DNA of 64,000 nt from Streptomyces lincolnensis (GTDB lineage: Bacteria > Actinomycetota > Actinomycetes > Streptomycetales > Streptomycetaceae): contig NZ_JAIHON010000004.1 in NCBI RefSeq assembly GCF_021173675.1, positions 434,001 through 498,000 on the forward strand. The letters run 5' to 3'. Numbering within the stretch: the first letter of the stretch is position 1; each line of letters begins with the position of its first letter. Under the pieces are notes generated by a model. That model did not search any database, was not told the DNA's origin, and saw only the letters and a program-made list of their open reading frames with translations. Below are positions 16,077-24,246 of this stretch, piece by piece. Both the position numbers and the translations under genes were made by a program.

Positions 16077-17072
16077 GTGAGCGAGGCACTTGTCGCCGCC
16101 GAGGTCGCCGGGACGGGCGTGGATCCCGTCCCGGCGGCCTCGGGGGCCCGTCAGTTCTGGCGGCGGCTGCGAGCGCAGCGCGCCGCCCTGGTCGCGGGGG
16201 CCCTCGTCGCCCTGCTCGTCCTGGTCGCGCTCGCCGCGCCGCTGCTGACCGCGCTGGAGGGCCAGGACCCCACCACGTACCACCCCGCCCTGGTGGACTC
16301 GGCCCGCGGCGGCGTGCCCATCGGGTCCTTCGGAGGCATCGGTGGGGACCACTGGCTCGGCGTGGAACCGCAGACCGGCCGCGACCTGTTCGCGCGGCTG
16401 GTCTACGGGGCGCGGGTCTCCCTGGGGGTCGCGCTGGCCGCGACCGTCGTCCAGGTCGTCATCGGCGTGACGCTCGGTGTCGCCGCCGCGCTCGGGAACC
16501 GATGGGTTGATCAACTGTTGAGCCGGTTCACGGACATCATCGTGGCGATGCCGCTCATGATCATGGCGCTGGCGTTGCTGGCGATCGTGCCGTCGAGCTT
16601 CCCGCGGCCCGTGCTGGTCGCCCTCGTCATCGGGCTCATCGGGTGGGGCAACATCGCGAAGATCGTGCGCGCCCAGACGCTCACCCTCAAGGAACTCGAC
16701 TACGTCGCCGCGGCCCGGCTCAGCGGCTGGGGGACCTGGCGGATCGCCCGCCGCGAACTGCTGCCGGGGCTCGCCGCGCCGGTCATCACCTACGCGGCAC
16801 TGCTCGCCCCGTCCAACATCACCGTCGAGGCCGCTCTGTCCTTCCTCGGCGTCGGCGTGAAACCGCCCACGCCGTCCTGGGGGCAGATGCTCACCGCCGC
16901 CGACGTCTGGTACCAGGCCGCCCCGCAGTACCTGCTGCTGCCCGCCGGAGCGCTCTTCCTGACCGTCCTCGCCCTGACCGTCCTCGGCGACGGCGTCCGC
17001 ACGGCGCTGGACCCGCGCGCGGCGTCCCGGCTGCGCATCGGCACCGGCCGCAAGAGGGAGGCCAGGGCATGA
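16077..17072 (+). CDS. ABC transporter permease, DppC type
   Basis: The 331-residue protein has a cytoplasmic N-terminus, one helix (about residues 38-58), a long external loop and five further helices. The EAA loop (ARLSGWGTWRIARRELLPGL near residue 215) contacts the ATPase. This is the DppC/OppC pattern. The start is GTG at 16077, four bases after the stop of the binding-protein gene. The order, C-type permease before B-type, is the reverse of the usual dpp operons. It ends in an ATGA overlap with the next gene. Confidence 0.92.
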   Translation: MSEALVAAEVAGTGVDPVPAASGARQFWRRLRAQRAALVAGALVALLVLVALAAPLLTALEGQDPTTYHPALVDSARGGVPIGSFGGIGGDHWLGVEPQTGRDLFARLVYGARVSLGVALAATVVQVVIGVTLGVAAALGNRWVDQLLSRFTDIIVAMPLMIMALALLAIVPSSFPRPVLVALVIGLIGWGNIAKIVRAQTLTLKELDYVAAARLSGWGTWRIARRELLPGLAAPVITYAALLAPSNITVEAALSFLGVGVKPPTPSWGQMLTAADVWYQAAPQYLLLPAGALFLTVLALTVLGDGVRTALDPRAASRLRIGTGRKREARA

Positions 17073-18067
17073 GCGGCTTCGGCGGATTCCTCCTGCGCCG
17101 GCTCATCGGCGCCCTCGTCACCCTGCTCGCCATCTCGGTGATCGTCTACGTCGTCTTCTACGTCACTCCCGGCAACGTCGCCCAGATCACCTGCGGCCCG
17201 CGCTGCTCGCCCGCCCAGATCCAGCAGGTCGCCGAGCAACTGCATCTCCACGACCCGCTGTACGTGCGCTACTGGCACTTCCTGGAGGGCCTCGTGGCCG
17301 GACAGGACTACTCGACGGGCACGTCCGTGCAGCACTGCTCGGCGCCGTGCCTGGGCCTGTCGTACCAGAGCGACCAGCAGGTCACCCAACTGATCCTGAC
17401 GAAGCTGCCGGTCAGCCTGTCGCTCGTGTTCGGCGCGATGGTGATCTGGCTGGTCCTCGGCGTCGGCACCGGCGTCCTCTCCGCCTGGCGGCGCGGCCGG
17501 CTCACCGAGCGGCTGCTGACCGGCGTCACGCTCGTCGGCGTGGCCACACCGGTCTTCGTCATCGGCCTGGTCCTGATGATCGTCGTCTGCGGACAGCTCC
17601 AACTGCTGCCGTTCCCGCAGTACGTCGGCCTCACCGACGACCCGGAGCAGTGGGCGTGGAACCTGCTGCTGCCCTGGCTCTCGCTCGCCCTCATCGAGGC
17701 CGCCGCGTTCGCCCGGCTGACCCGCTCGTCGATGCTGGAGACGCTGACCGAGGACCACATCCGGACCTTCAGGGCGTACGGCGTCGGCGAGCGGGCCGTC
17801 GTCGCCCGGCACGCGCTGCGCGGAGCACTCGCGCCCGTCATCGCGCTCAACGCCAACAACTTCGGCAGCGCGGTCGGCGGCGCGGTGCTCACCGAGACAC
17901 TCTTCGGCCTGCCCGGCATCGGACAGGAACTGGTCCACGCGGTCAACGTGGTCGACCTCCCGGTCGTCGTCGGGATGGTCCTGGTCATCGGATTCTTCGT
18001 GGTCGTCGCCAACGCCGTCGCGGACGTGCTGTACGCGGTGGCCGACCGACGGGTGGTGCTGGCATGA
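17069..18067 (+). CDS. ABC transporter permease, DppB type, with cysteine-rich outer loop
   Basis: The 332-residue protein starts at ATG 17069, overlapping the previous stop (ATGA). It has the DppB layout: helix 1 at about residues 12-33, a large external loop, then five helices with the EAA loop FRAYGVGERAVVARHALRGA near residue 235. The external loop carries four cysteines (residues 42, 46, 90 and 94, as CGPRC and CSAPC), which would face the outside and probably form disulfides or bind metal. Ordinary DppB proteins do not need such cysteines. It ends in an ATGA overlap with the ATPase gene. Confidence 0.92.
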   Translation: MSGFGGFLLRRLIGALVTLLAISVIVYVVFYVTPGNVAQITCGPRCSPAQIQQVAEQLHLHDPLYVRYWHFLEGLVAGQDYSTGTSVQHCSAPCLGLSYQSDQQVTQLILTKLPVSLSLVFGAMVIWLVLGVGTGVLSAWRRGRLTERLLTGVTLVGVATPVFVIGLVLMIVVCGQLQLLPFPQYVGLTDDPEQWAWNLLLPWLSLALIEAAAFARLTRSSMLETLTEDHIRTFRAYGVGERAVVARHALRGALAPVIALNANNFGSAVGGAVLTETLFGLPGIGQELVHAVNVVDLPVVVGMVLVIGFFVVVANAVADVLYAVADRRVVLA

Positions 18068-19707
18068 GTCTGGTGAACGTCACGGACCTGACGGTCGAGT
18101 TCGGGTCCCTGCGGGCCGTCGACGGGCTCTCCTTCACGCTGGAGCAGGGCGCCGCCCTCGCCCTGGTCGGCGAGTCCGGTTCCGGCAAGTCCACGGTCGC
18201 CGCCGCCCTGCTGGGGCTGCACCGCGGCACGGGCGCGCGCGTCGCCGGCTCGGTCGAGGTGGCCGGGACCGACGTAGGAGCTGCCTCGGAGGACGAACTG
18301 CGGCGGCTGCGGGGCGCCAAGGCCGCGATGGTCTTCCAGGACCCGCTGTCGTCCCTGGATCCGTACTACGCGATCGGCGACCAGATCGCCGAGGTGTACC
18401 GCGTGCACACGCGCGCGTCGCGACGGGCGGCACGCGCGCGTGCGGTGGAGGTCCTCGACCGCGTGGGAATCCCGGACGCCGTACGGCGATCCCGCTCCCG
18501 CCCGCACGAGTTCAGTGGCGGCATGCGCCAACGCGCCCTCATCGCCATGGCGCTGTCCTGCGAGCCCGACCTGCTGATCGCCGACGAGCCGACGACCGCG
18601 CTCGACGTCACCGTCCAGGCCCAGATCCTCGACCTGCTGCACACGCTGCGCGAGGAGACCGGCATGGGCCTGCTGCTCGTCACGCACGACGTGGGTGTCG
18701 CCGCCGAGAGCGTGGACGACGTCCTGGTCATGCGGCACGGGCGGGCGGTGGAGCGCGGGCGGGTCGGCGCGGTGCTGGCGGCGCCGTCCGAGGCGTACAC
18801 GAGGGAACTGCTGGACGCGGTACCGCGGGTGGACGCGCCGAGGGCCCGGACCCAGGCGTCCTTGGCGTCCTCGGGGTCCTTGGCGTCCTCGGGATCCGGG
18901 GCGGCCGGGTCCGCCGAGGTCGTCGTCGAGGCGGTCGGCCTGCGACGGGAGTTCGGGCGCGGGAAGCGGGCGTTCGCGGCCGTGGACGACGTGTCGCTCA
19001 CGATCCGCCGCGGCGAGACGCTCGGCATCGTGGGGGAGAGCGGCAGCGGCAAGACGACCCTGGGCCGCATGCTCGTGGGGCTCCTGGAGCCGACGGCGGG
19101 GGAGGTCCGCCACGACGGGCACGCGCGCTTGGGCGTGAATCCGGCCGTGCAGATGGTCTTCCAGGACCCCGTCTCCTCCCTCAACCCCCGCCGCACCGTG
19201 GGCGAGTCGATCGCCGACCCGCTCCGCGCGAGAGGCGAACGCGACGAGGCCCGCATCAGGGGGCGCGTGCGGGACCTGCTGGAGCGTGTGGGACTGGAGG
19301 CGGCGCACCACGACCGCTACCCGCACGAGTTCAGCGGCGGACAGCGCCAGCGCGTGGGCATCGCGCGGGCGCTCGCCGCCGACCCGCGCGTCATCGTCTG
19401 CGACGAGCCCGTCTCCGCGCTGGACGTCACCACCCAGGCCCAGGTGGTCGCCCTGCTCGGCGAACTCCAGCGCGAACTGGGGCTGGCGCTCGTCTTCGTC
19501 GCGCACGACCTCGCCGTCGTCCGCCAGGTCAGCGACCGGGTCGCGGTGATGCGCCGCGGCCGGATCGTCGAGTCGGGCCCCGCCGACGAGGTGTACGACA
19601 CCCCGCGCGACCCCTACACCCGGCAACTCCTGGCCGCCGTACCGGCACTCGACCCGGAGGCCGCCACCCGGCGCAGAACGGCCCGACGCGAACCGGCCGC
19701 GACCTGA
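18064..19707 (+). CDS. Fused ABC transporter ATPase, DppD-DppF type
   Basis: The 547-residue protein contains two complete nucleotide-binding domains. The first has Walker A GESGSGKST (near residue 38), signature FSGGMRQR and Walker B LLIADEP; the second has GESGSGKTT (near residue 325), FSGGQRQR and VIVCDEP. They are joined by an Ala/Ser-rich linker around residues 260-280 that contains a small internal duplication (SLASSG twice). It powers import by the two permeases through ATP hydrolysis at the inner face of the membrane. DppD and DppF are normally separate proteins; fusions occur in actinobacteria. It closes a tightly overlapped operon. Confidence 0.93.
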   Translation: MSLVNVTDLTVEFGSLRAVDGLSFTLEQGAALALVGESGSGKSTVAAALLGLHRGTGARVAGSVEVAGTDVGAASEDELRRLRGAKAAMVFQDPLSSLDPYYAIGDQIAEVYRVHTRASRRAARARAVEVLDRVGIPDAVRRSRSRPHEFSGGMRQRALIAMALSCEPDLLIADEPTTALDVTVQAQILDLLHTLREETGMGLLLVTHDVGVAAESVDDVLVMRHGRAVERGRVGAVLAAPSEAYTRELLDAVPRVDAPRARTQASLASSGSLASSGSGAAGSAEVVVEAVGLRREFGRGKRAFAAVDDVSLTIRRGETLGIVGESGSGKTTLGRMLVGLLEPTAGEVRHDGHARLGVNPAVQMVFQDPVSSLNPRRTVGESIADPLRARGERDEARIRGRVRDLLERVGLEAAHHDRYPHEFSGGQRQRVGIARALAADPRVIVCDEPVSALDVTTQAQVVALLGELQRELGLALVFVAHDLAVVRQVSDRVAVMRRGRIVESGPADEVYDTPRDPYTRQLLAAVPALDPEAATRRRTARREPAAT

Positions 19708-19783
19708 CGAAACGTAACTGCTTGATCTCTTAGCGCGATCGAACGCGATCCGCACGGGAAAGTTACGTCCGTTCACCCCTTTT

Positions 19784-19817
19784 GGTGGCGCGATGGACAA
19801 CCGTCCGTCGCGCCACC
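19784..19817. terminator. Inverted repeat after the ABC operon
   Basis: GGTGGCGCGA (19784-19793) and TCGCGCCACC (19808-19817) pair perfectly over a 14-base loop, 76 bases beyond the ATPase stop. It may end the ABC transcript or form part of the following gene's leader. Confidence 0.55.
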
Positions 19818-19846
19818 GCCTTGTCCGCATACGTTCGTCCCGCTGC

Positions 19847-19870
19847 GAGCCGCCGGGCCAACGGCGGCTC
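19847..19870 (+). promoter_or_regulatory. Hairpin in the leader of the glycosyltransferase gene
   Basis: GAGCCGCCG and CGGCGGCTC pair perfectly over a six-base loop, ending 27 bases before the GTG start at 19898. It could be a leader structure or the base of a terminator for upstream transcription. Confidence 0.4.
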
Positions 19871-19897
19871 CCCATACGGGAGATCGGGGGTGCACTC

Positions 19898-21586
19898 GTG
19901 CGTATAGGACTGCTTACGGAGGGTGGCTATCCGTATGTGAGCGGTGACGCCAAGCTCTGGTGCGACCGGCTCGTACGCGGGCTCGATCAACACGAGTTCG
20001 ACATCTATGCGCTCAGCCGCAGCGAGGCCCAGGAGGACGAGGGCTGGGTCCCGCTGCCGCCGCAGGTCAACAGGGTGATCACCGCGCCGCTGTGGACGGC
20101 GGAGGACGACGGCGTCGTCCACGGACGACGGGCGCGCAGACGGTTCACCGAGTGCTACGGCGAGCTGGTGGCGGCCCTGTGTGCAGGGGGCCCCGTGGAG
20201 GCTCCGGCCACTGAGGCGGACCGTTTCGCCAACGCGCTGTACGGGCTCGCCGAACTCGCCCGCGACGAGGGCGGGCTGGTGGGAGCACTCCGCTCCGAGG
20301 GGGCCGTGCGCGCCCTGGAACGCGCCTGTCGCGCGCCGGGCGCTCCCCGTGCGGCGCGCGAGGCGCGCGTCCCCGATCTGCTCGCTGTCGCCGCGCACCT
20401 GGAACAAGCCCTGCGCCCCCTCTCGCTCGACTGGTACGAGGACGACGGCCTCGGCGCGGTCGACCTGTGCCACGCGACCTCCGGCGGCCCGGCCGCCCTG
20501 CCCGGCCTGCTCGCGCACCACTTCGCCGGCGTGCCCCTGCTGGTCACCGAGTACGGCGTGCGGCTGCGCACGCACTACCTGAACGCCGCGGAGTCCTCGC
20601 CCGCCGTCCGCGCCCTGCTCACCGCCTTCCACGGCAGGCTCGCCGCCGAGACCTACGGCCGGGCCACGATCGTCACGCCCGGCAACGCCCACGCCCGCCG
20701 CTGGCAGGAGCGCTGCGGCGCCCACCGCGACAAGCTCCGCACGGTCTACCCCGGCATGGACGCCACCCGCTTCGCGGAGGTCGGCGAGTCGCCGGAGTGC
20801 GCCGACCCGGAGACCCTCGTCTGGGTGGGCCGGGTGGAACCGGCCAAGGACCTGGTCTCGCTGCTGCACGCCTTCGCGGACATCCGCAAGGAGGAGCCCA
20901 AGACCCGCCTGCGGATCATCGGCGCGCCCTCCGGCCCCGAGGGCAAGGCCTACCTCGGCCACTGCCGGGCCCTGGCCGCCCAGCTCTTCCCCGACGAGGC
21001 CGACGGCCCGCACGCCGTCGGCGACAACCCCGTCTCCTTCGAGGAGATCGGCGGCCCGGAGCTGCCCACCCTCGCCGACGCGTACGCCGCGGGCGCCGTG
21101 ACCGTCCTGTCCAGCGTGGTCGAGGGTTTCCCGCTCGGCCTGGTCGAGGCCATGTTCTGCGGCCGGGCCACCGTGTCCACCGACGTCGGCGCCGTCGTGG
21201 AGGTCATCGGCGGCACCGGACTCGTCGTCCCCCCGCGCAACCCACGGGCGCTCGCCGAGGCGTGCGTGGTGCTGCTGCGCGACCCCGAGCGCCGCGCACG
21301 CCTGGGCGCGGCCGCCCGGGCCCGCGCGCTCGAACTGTTCACCGTGGAACAGAACATCACGGCATTTCACGGCATTTACCTGGAGATCGTCTCGCGCACC
21401 CCCGTCCGCCGCGTGCTCCTGGACGACACCGGTGAACCCCTGCCCTTCGCCGCCCCCGCCGAGGCCCACGTCCCCGGCCGCTGGACCGGCCCGACGGCCC
21501 GCCTCGTCGCCCGCGGCGGCCCCACCTGGGCCGCGGGTCCCCCGGTACGGGCGACCACCCCGATCCCCGCGACGGAGGGAGCGTGA
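19898..21586 (+). CDS. PelF-like family 4 glycosyltransferase (DUF3492 N-terminal region)
   Basis: The 562-residue cytosolic protein begins VRIGLLTEGGYPYVSG, the DUF3492 signature of PelF, the glycosyltransferase of Pel polysaccharide synthesis. It shares LCHATSGGPAALPG and LLVTEYGVRLRTHY, matching the PelF middle region. The C-terminal half is a GT-B fold with VWVGRVEPAKD and the EX7E-type motif EGFPLGLVEAM near residue 410 for sugar-nucleotide binding. In Pel synthesis this enzyme polymerises UDP-N-acetylhexosamine; the donor here is unknown. The GTG at 19898 was chosen because the signature begins there. It overlaps the next gene by one base (TGATG), so the two are translationally coupled. 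Confidence 0.87.
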   Translation: MRIGLLTEGGYPYVSGDAKLWCDRLVRGLDQHEFDIYALSRSEAQEDEGWVPLPPQVNRVITAPLWTAEDDGVVHGRRARRRFTECYGELVAALCAGGPVEAPATEADRFANALYGLAELARDEGGLVGALRSEGAVRALERACRAPGAPRAAREARVPDLLAVAAHLEQALRPLSLDWYEDDGLGAVDLCHATSGGPAALPGLLAHHFAGVPLLVTEYGVRLRTHYLNAAESSPAVRALLTAFHGRLAAETYGRATIVTPGNAHARRWQERCGAHRDKLRTVYPGMDATRFAEVGESPECADPETLVWVGRVEPAKDLVSLLHAFADIRKEEPKTRLRIIGAPSGPEGKAYLGHCRALAAQLFPDEADGPHAVGDNPVSFEEIGGPELPTLADAYAAGAVTVLSSVVEGFPLGLVEAMFCGRATVSTDVGAVVEVIGGTGLVVPPRNPRALAEACVVLLRDPERRARLGAAARARALELFTVEQNITAFHGIYLEIVSRTPVRRVLLDDTGEPLPFAAPAEAHVPGRWTGPTARLVARGGPTWAAGPPVRATTPIPATEGA

Positions 21587-22866
21587 TGAGCGACCTCGGC
21601 GAACTGGACCGCCCCGGCCCTCCCGCAGGCGCCGCGGCATGGGACGAACGATCACAGGAGTGGCTCCCGGAGACGACGAACACCGAGGAGCAGCCCGCCC
21701 CGGTCGCACCCCCCGAACTCCATGAACCGTCCGCCGAGCGGGCCCCCGGCCACACCCCACCCCCGACCACCACTCGCCGTACCGCGGCCGACCCGGTGAA
21801 GGCCCTGATGCACCGGCACCGCGAACTCTGCGAACGGGCGGTCGACCCCCTGGAGATCGCGGCAGGCCTGGAGGCCCACGGCGTCACCGACCGCACGGCG
21901 GCCCGCTTCCGCCACCGAGACGTCTTCTCCCTCGCGGAGGAGATGTACGCGAGGATCCCCCGCGACGGCGACACACCCACACCCCTCGCCCCGCCGGAGC
22001 CCCCCGGCTCCCGCGCCGGCTGGGCCCTGAGGGCGCTCCTCCCCGGCACGCTCTGCACGGCGACACTGGCCGGCCTGCACCTCACCCACGGCAGGGCACG
22101 CCTCGCGGTGGCCGCCGTAGGCATCCTCGCCGTGGCCCTGGCCGTGCGCGCGGCACTCGCCCGAGGCCCGCTGAGCACGAGAAGGCCCGCCACCCACCGG
22201 CCCGGCTCAAGCACCTGGACGTACTGGCTCCTCGCCTACGCCCTCCTCGGCGACGGCCTGCTCCGAGCGGCCCTGACCGGCGGCCCCGACAGCCTGCCCG
22301 ACGGCACTCCCGACAGCCCCTGGCCCCTCGTCACCACCCCGGCCCTCGCCCTCACCTGGGCCTGCGCCCCCGCGGCCTGGAGCGCCCACCTCCTGGCAGC
22401 CCGCGCCCGCCGCAAACTGACGGCCAGCCGAGGCCTGGAGGACTTCGCCGCCTCCGTACGCCCGCTCCTGCTCGGCACGTTCACCCTGTTCCTGGCCACC
22501 CTCGCCGCCCTCCTCGCGGTCTCCGGCCCGACCCTGAACGAGCCGCCCCCCTACGCCCAGACCCTCACCCTCGGCGCCCTCCTCCTCCTGGCCCGCCTCC
22601 TCACCGTCCACGGCTTCACCCACGCCCCGGTGGTCATCCTCAGGGCCACCGCAGCGGCCCAGGCCACCGCCCTGGCCACGGTCTTCGCCGCCCGCCTCCC
22701 CGGCTGCGACGCCCTGGCCGCCCCCGTCCGAACGCTCACCACCCTCTGGGGCCCGACCACCATCCAGACCCTCACCTGCGGCACCGGCGCGCTGATCCTC
22801 CTCATCCACGCAACCCGCACGCTGACGCGAGCATCGGCCCACGCACAACCGGAGCGAGGGTGCTGA
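21586..22866 (+). CDS. Polytopic membrane protein of the polysaccharide cluster
   Basis: The 426-residue protein has a Pro/Glu-rich start, then a conserved-looking soluble segment (about residues 70-125: HRHRELCERAVDPLEIAAGLE and RFRHRDVFSLAEEMYAR), then about eight hydrophobic helices. No family is recognised with certainty. The position after a PelF-like enzyme suggests a polymer-exporting partner analogous to PelG or a PelE/PelD scaffold, though the sequence is not visibly PelG. The ATG at 21586 overlaps the previous stop and has GGAGGGA seven bases upstream. Its C-terminus ends in a short polar tail. Confidence 0.75.
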   Translation: MSDLGELDRPGPPAGAAAWDERSQEWLPETTNTEEQPAPVAPPELHEPSAERAPGHTPPPTTTRRTAADPVKALMHRHRELCERAVDPLEIAAGLEAHGVTDRTAARFRHRDVFSLAEEMYARIPRDGDTPTPLAPPEPPGSRAGWALRALLPGTLCTATLAGLHLTHGRARLAVAAVGILAVALAVRAALARGPLSTRRPATHRPGSSTWTYWLLAYALLGDGLLRAALTGGPDSLPDGTPDSPWPLVTTPALALTWACAPAAWSAHLLAARARRKLTASRGLEDFAASVRPLLLGTFTLFLATLAALLAVSGPTLNEPPPYAQTLTLGALLLLARLLTVHGFTHAPVVILRATAAAQATALATVFAARLPGCDALAAPVRTLTTLWGPTTIQTLTCGTGALILLIHATRTLTRASAHAQPERGC

Positions 22867-23274
22867 CGCAACGGGAGTGTTCCACGGGGGGTGCCGCGGA
22901 AGGTCGTAGGACGTCTGCAGGCGCATCGTGGCTGGTCGCGCAGTTCCCCGCGCCCCTGAGGTGGGGACAGCCGCCCGGTGTGTTCGAAGTAGCCGCCGAC
23001 GGCGGTGAGGGGACGGGGCGGGGGGTGTCCGCCCGCAGCGGCCGGCGTCCGACACGCAGTACTACCCGGAGACACAGTTCCGCCGGACCGAGGACGGAGA
23101 CCCCCCGCCCCGGCCCCGACCCACCCCCCGAACCGTAGGCGCTACGCGCACCCCCACCGAAGCCGCACAGGCGCCGCAGGCATCCGCACCGCAACCCACC
23201 ACCCCCAGCCCGCCCCCTCCGAAGGAGCCCACCCACATGACCACCTCCCGCCCCAAACCCCCGGGAGCCCCCCG
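22867..23274. other. 408-bp gap inside the polysaccharide cluster
   Basis: The gap holds a dispersed Streptomyces repeat (22927-22957) and, on the plus strand, an open frame without a start codon at 23009-23278. It contains a 13-codon ORF (23237-23278) with its own ribosome site overlapping the epimerase start. No complete ordinary gene is seen. Confidence 0.6.
22927..22957 (+). repeat. Dispersed intergenic repeat, copy 2
   Basis: This is the same 31-base block as at 9249-9279, same orientation, with one substitution (A for C in the centre). It lies 60 bases after the membrane protein stop. Confidence 0.85.
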
Positions 23275-23278
23275 ATGA
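23009..23278 (+). pseudogene. Start-less coding-like frame upstream of the epimerase
   Basis: A 90-codon frame runs from an in-frame TGA (23006-23008) to the TGA at 23276-23278. It contains protein-like wording such as DTQYYPETQFRRTEDGD followed by a Pro/Ala/Thr-rich tail, with mostly G or C in third positions. There is no ATG, GTG or TTG before the ATG at 23237. It could be the remnant of a gene whose front was lost, possibly with insertion of the adjacent dispersed repeat. The last 13 codons (from 23237) have GAAGGAG nine bases upstream and overlap the epimerase ATG, so they may be translated as a coupling mini-ORF. Confidence 0.35.
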
Positions 23279-24246
23279 GAGTCCTGCTGATCGGAGCCAA
23301 CGGCTACATCGGCCGCTACGTCGCCGACCGCCTCCTGGCCGACCCCGCCGTCCAGCTCACGGCCCTGGGCCGAGGCGACGACGCCGACGTCCGCTTCGAC
23401 CTGGCGTCCGGCAGCCCCGGCGCCCTCACCCGCTTCCTCGACGCGGTCCACCCCGGCGTAGTCGTCAACTGCGCCGGCGCCACCCGAGGCGGCGCCCGCG
23501 ACCTCACCCGCCACAACACCGTCGCCGTCGCCACCGTCTGCGAGGCCCTCCGCCGCAGCGGCTGCGGCGCCCGGCTCGTCCAGATCGGCTGCGGAGCCGA
23601 GTACGGCCCCAGCCAGCCCGGCTCCTCCACGGCTGAGGACGCGGTCCCCCGCCCCGGCGGCCCGTACGGCGTCAGCAAACTCGCGGCCACCGAACTCGTC
23701 CTCGGCTCAGGCCTGGACGCGGTGGTCCTCCGCGTCTTCTCCCCGGCAGGCCCCGGCACCCCGGCCGGCTCCCCCCTGGGCCGCCTGGCCGAGGCCATGC
23801 GCCGCGCCATGCAGTCCGGCGACGGCGAGCTCAAGCTCGGCGGGCTGGGCGTCCAACGCGACTTCGTCGACGTACGCGACGTCGCCCGCGCCGTGCACGC
23901 CGCCTCGCTCTCCGCCGCACAGGGCGTCATCAACATCGGCTCGGGCCGCGCCATCCGACTCCGCGACGCCGCCGCGACCCTCGCCCGGGTCGCCGGATAC
24001 GGCGGCGCCCTCCACGAACTGGACGGCCCGCCCGGTCCGCCCGGCCCGCACCTCAGGCCGACCATCGGCCACCCCCGCGCGGAGCCGGACCACACCGCCC
24101 CGGTCGCGTACCCGTACCCGGACGGCTGCGGCAGCTGGCAGCAGGCCGACGTACGCACCGCCCGCGACCGGCTCGGCTGGCGCCCCCGGATCAACCTGGA
24201 GGAGTCCCTCGCCGACATCTGGATGGAGGCGGCATGCCGCATCTGA
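23275..24246 (+). CDS. NAD-dependent nucleotide-sugar epimerase/dehydratase (extended SDR)
   Basis: This 323-residue protein has the Rossmann motif GANGYIG (residues 7-13) and the catalytic YGVSK (Tyr/Lys near residue 130), with the serine partner replaced by a GCGAEYG context. It should interconvert or modify a UDP- or dTDP-sugar. In the polysaccharide cluster it is the likely supplier of the sugar nucleotide, as Uge3 and PelX do in galactosaminogalactan and Pel systems; that is inference. GGGAG lies seven bases before the ATG at 23275. Its 3' end overlaps the next gene by 13 bases. Confidence 0.85.
   Translation: MRVLLIGANGYIGRYVADRLLADPAVQLTALGRGDDADVRFDLASGSPGALTRFLDAVHPGVVVNCAGATRGGARDLTRHNTVAVATVCEALRRSGCGARLVQIGCGAEYGPSQPGSSTAEDAVPRPGGPYGVSKLAATELVLGSGLDAVVLRVFSPAGPGTPAGSPLGRLAEAMRRAMQSGDGELKLGGLGVQRDFVDVRDVARAVHAASLSAAQGVINIGSGRAIRLRDAAATLARVAGYGGALHELDGPPGPPGPHLRPTIGHPRAEPDHTAPVAYPYPDGCGSWQQADVRTARDRLGWRPRINLEESLADIWMEAACRI

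Noticed and set aside
22802..23236. Minus-strand 144-codon frame in the intergenic gap
   Set aside because: It is Gly/Arg-rich, has no ribosome site and overlaps the end of the membrane protein gene and the dispersed repeat.
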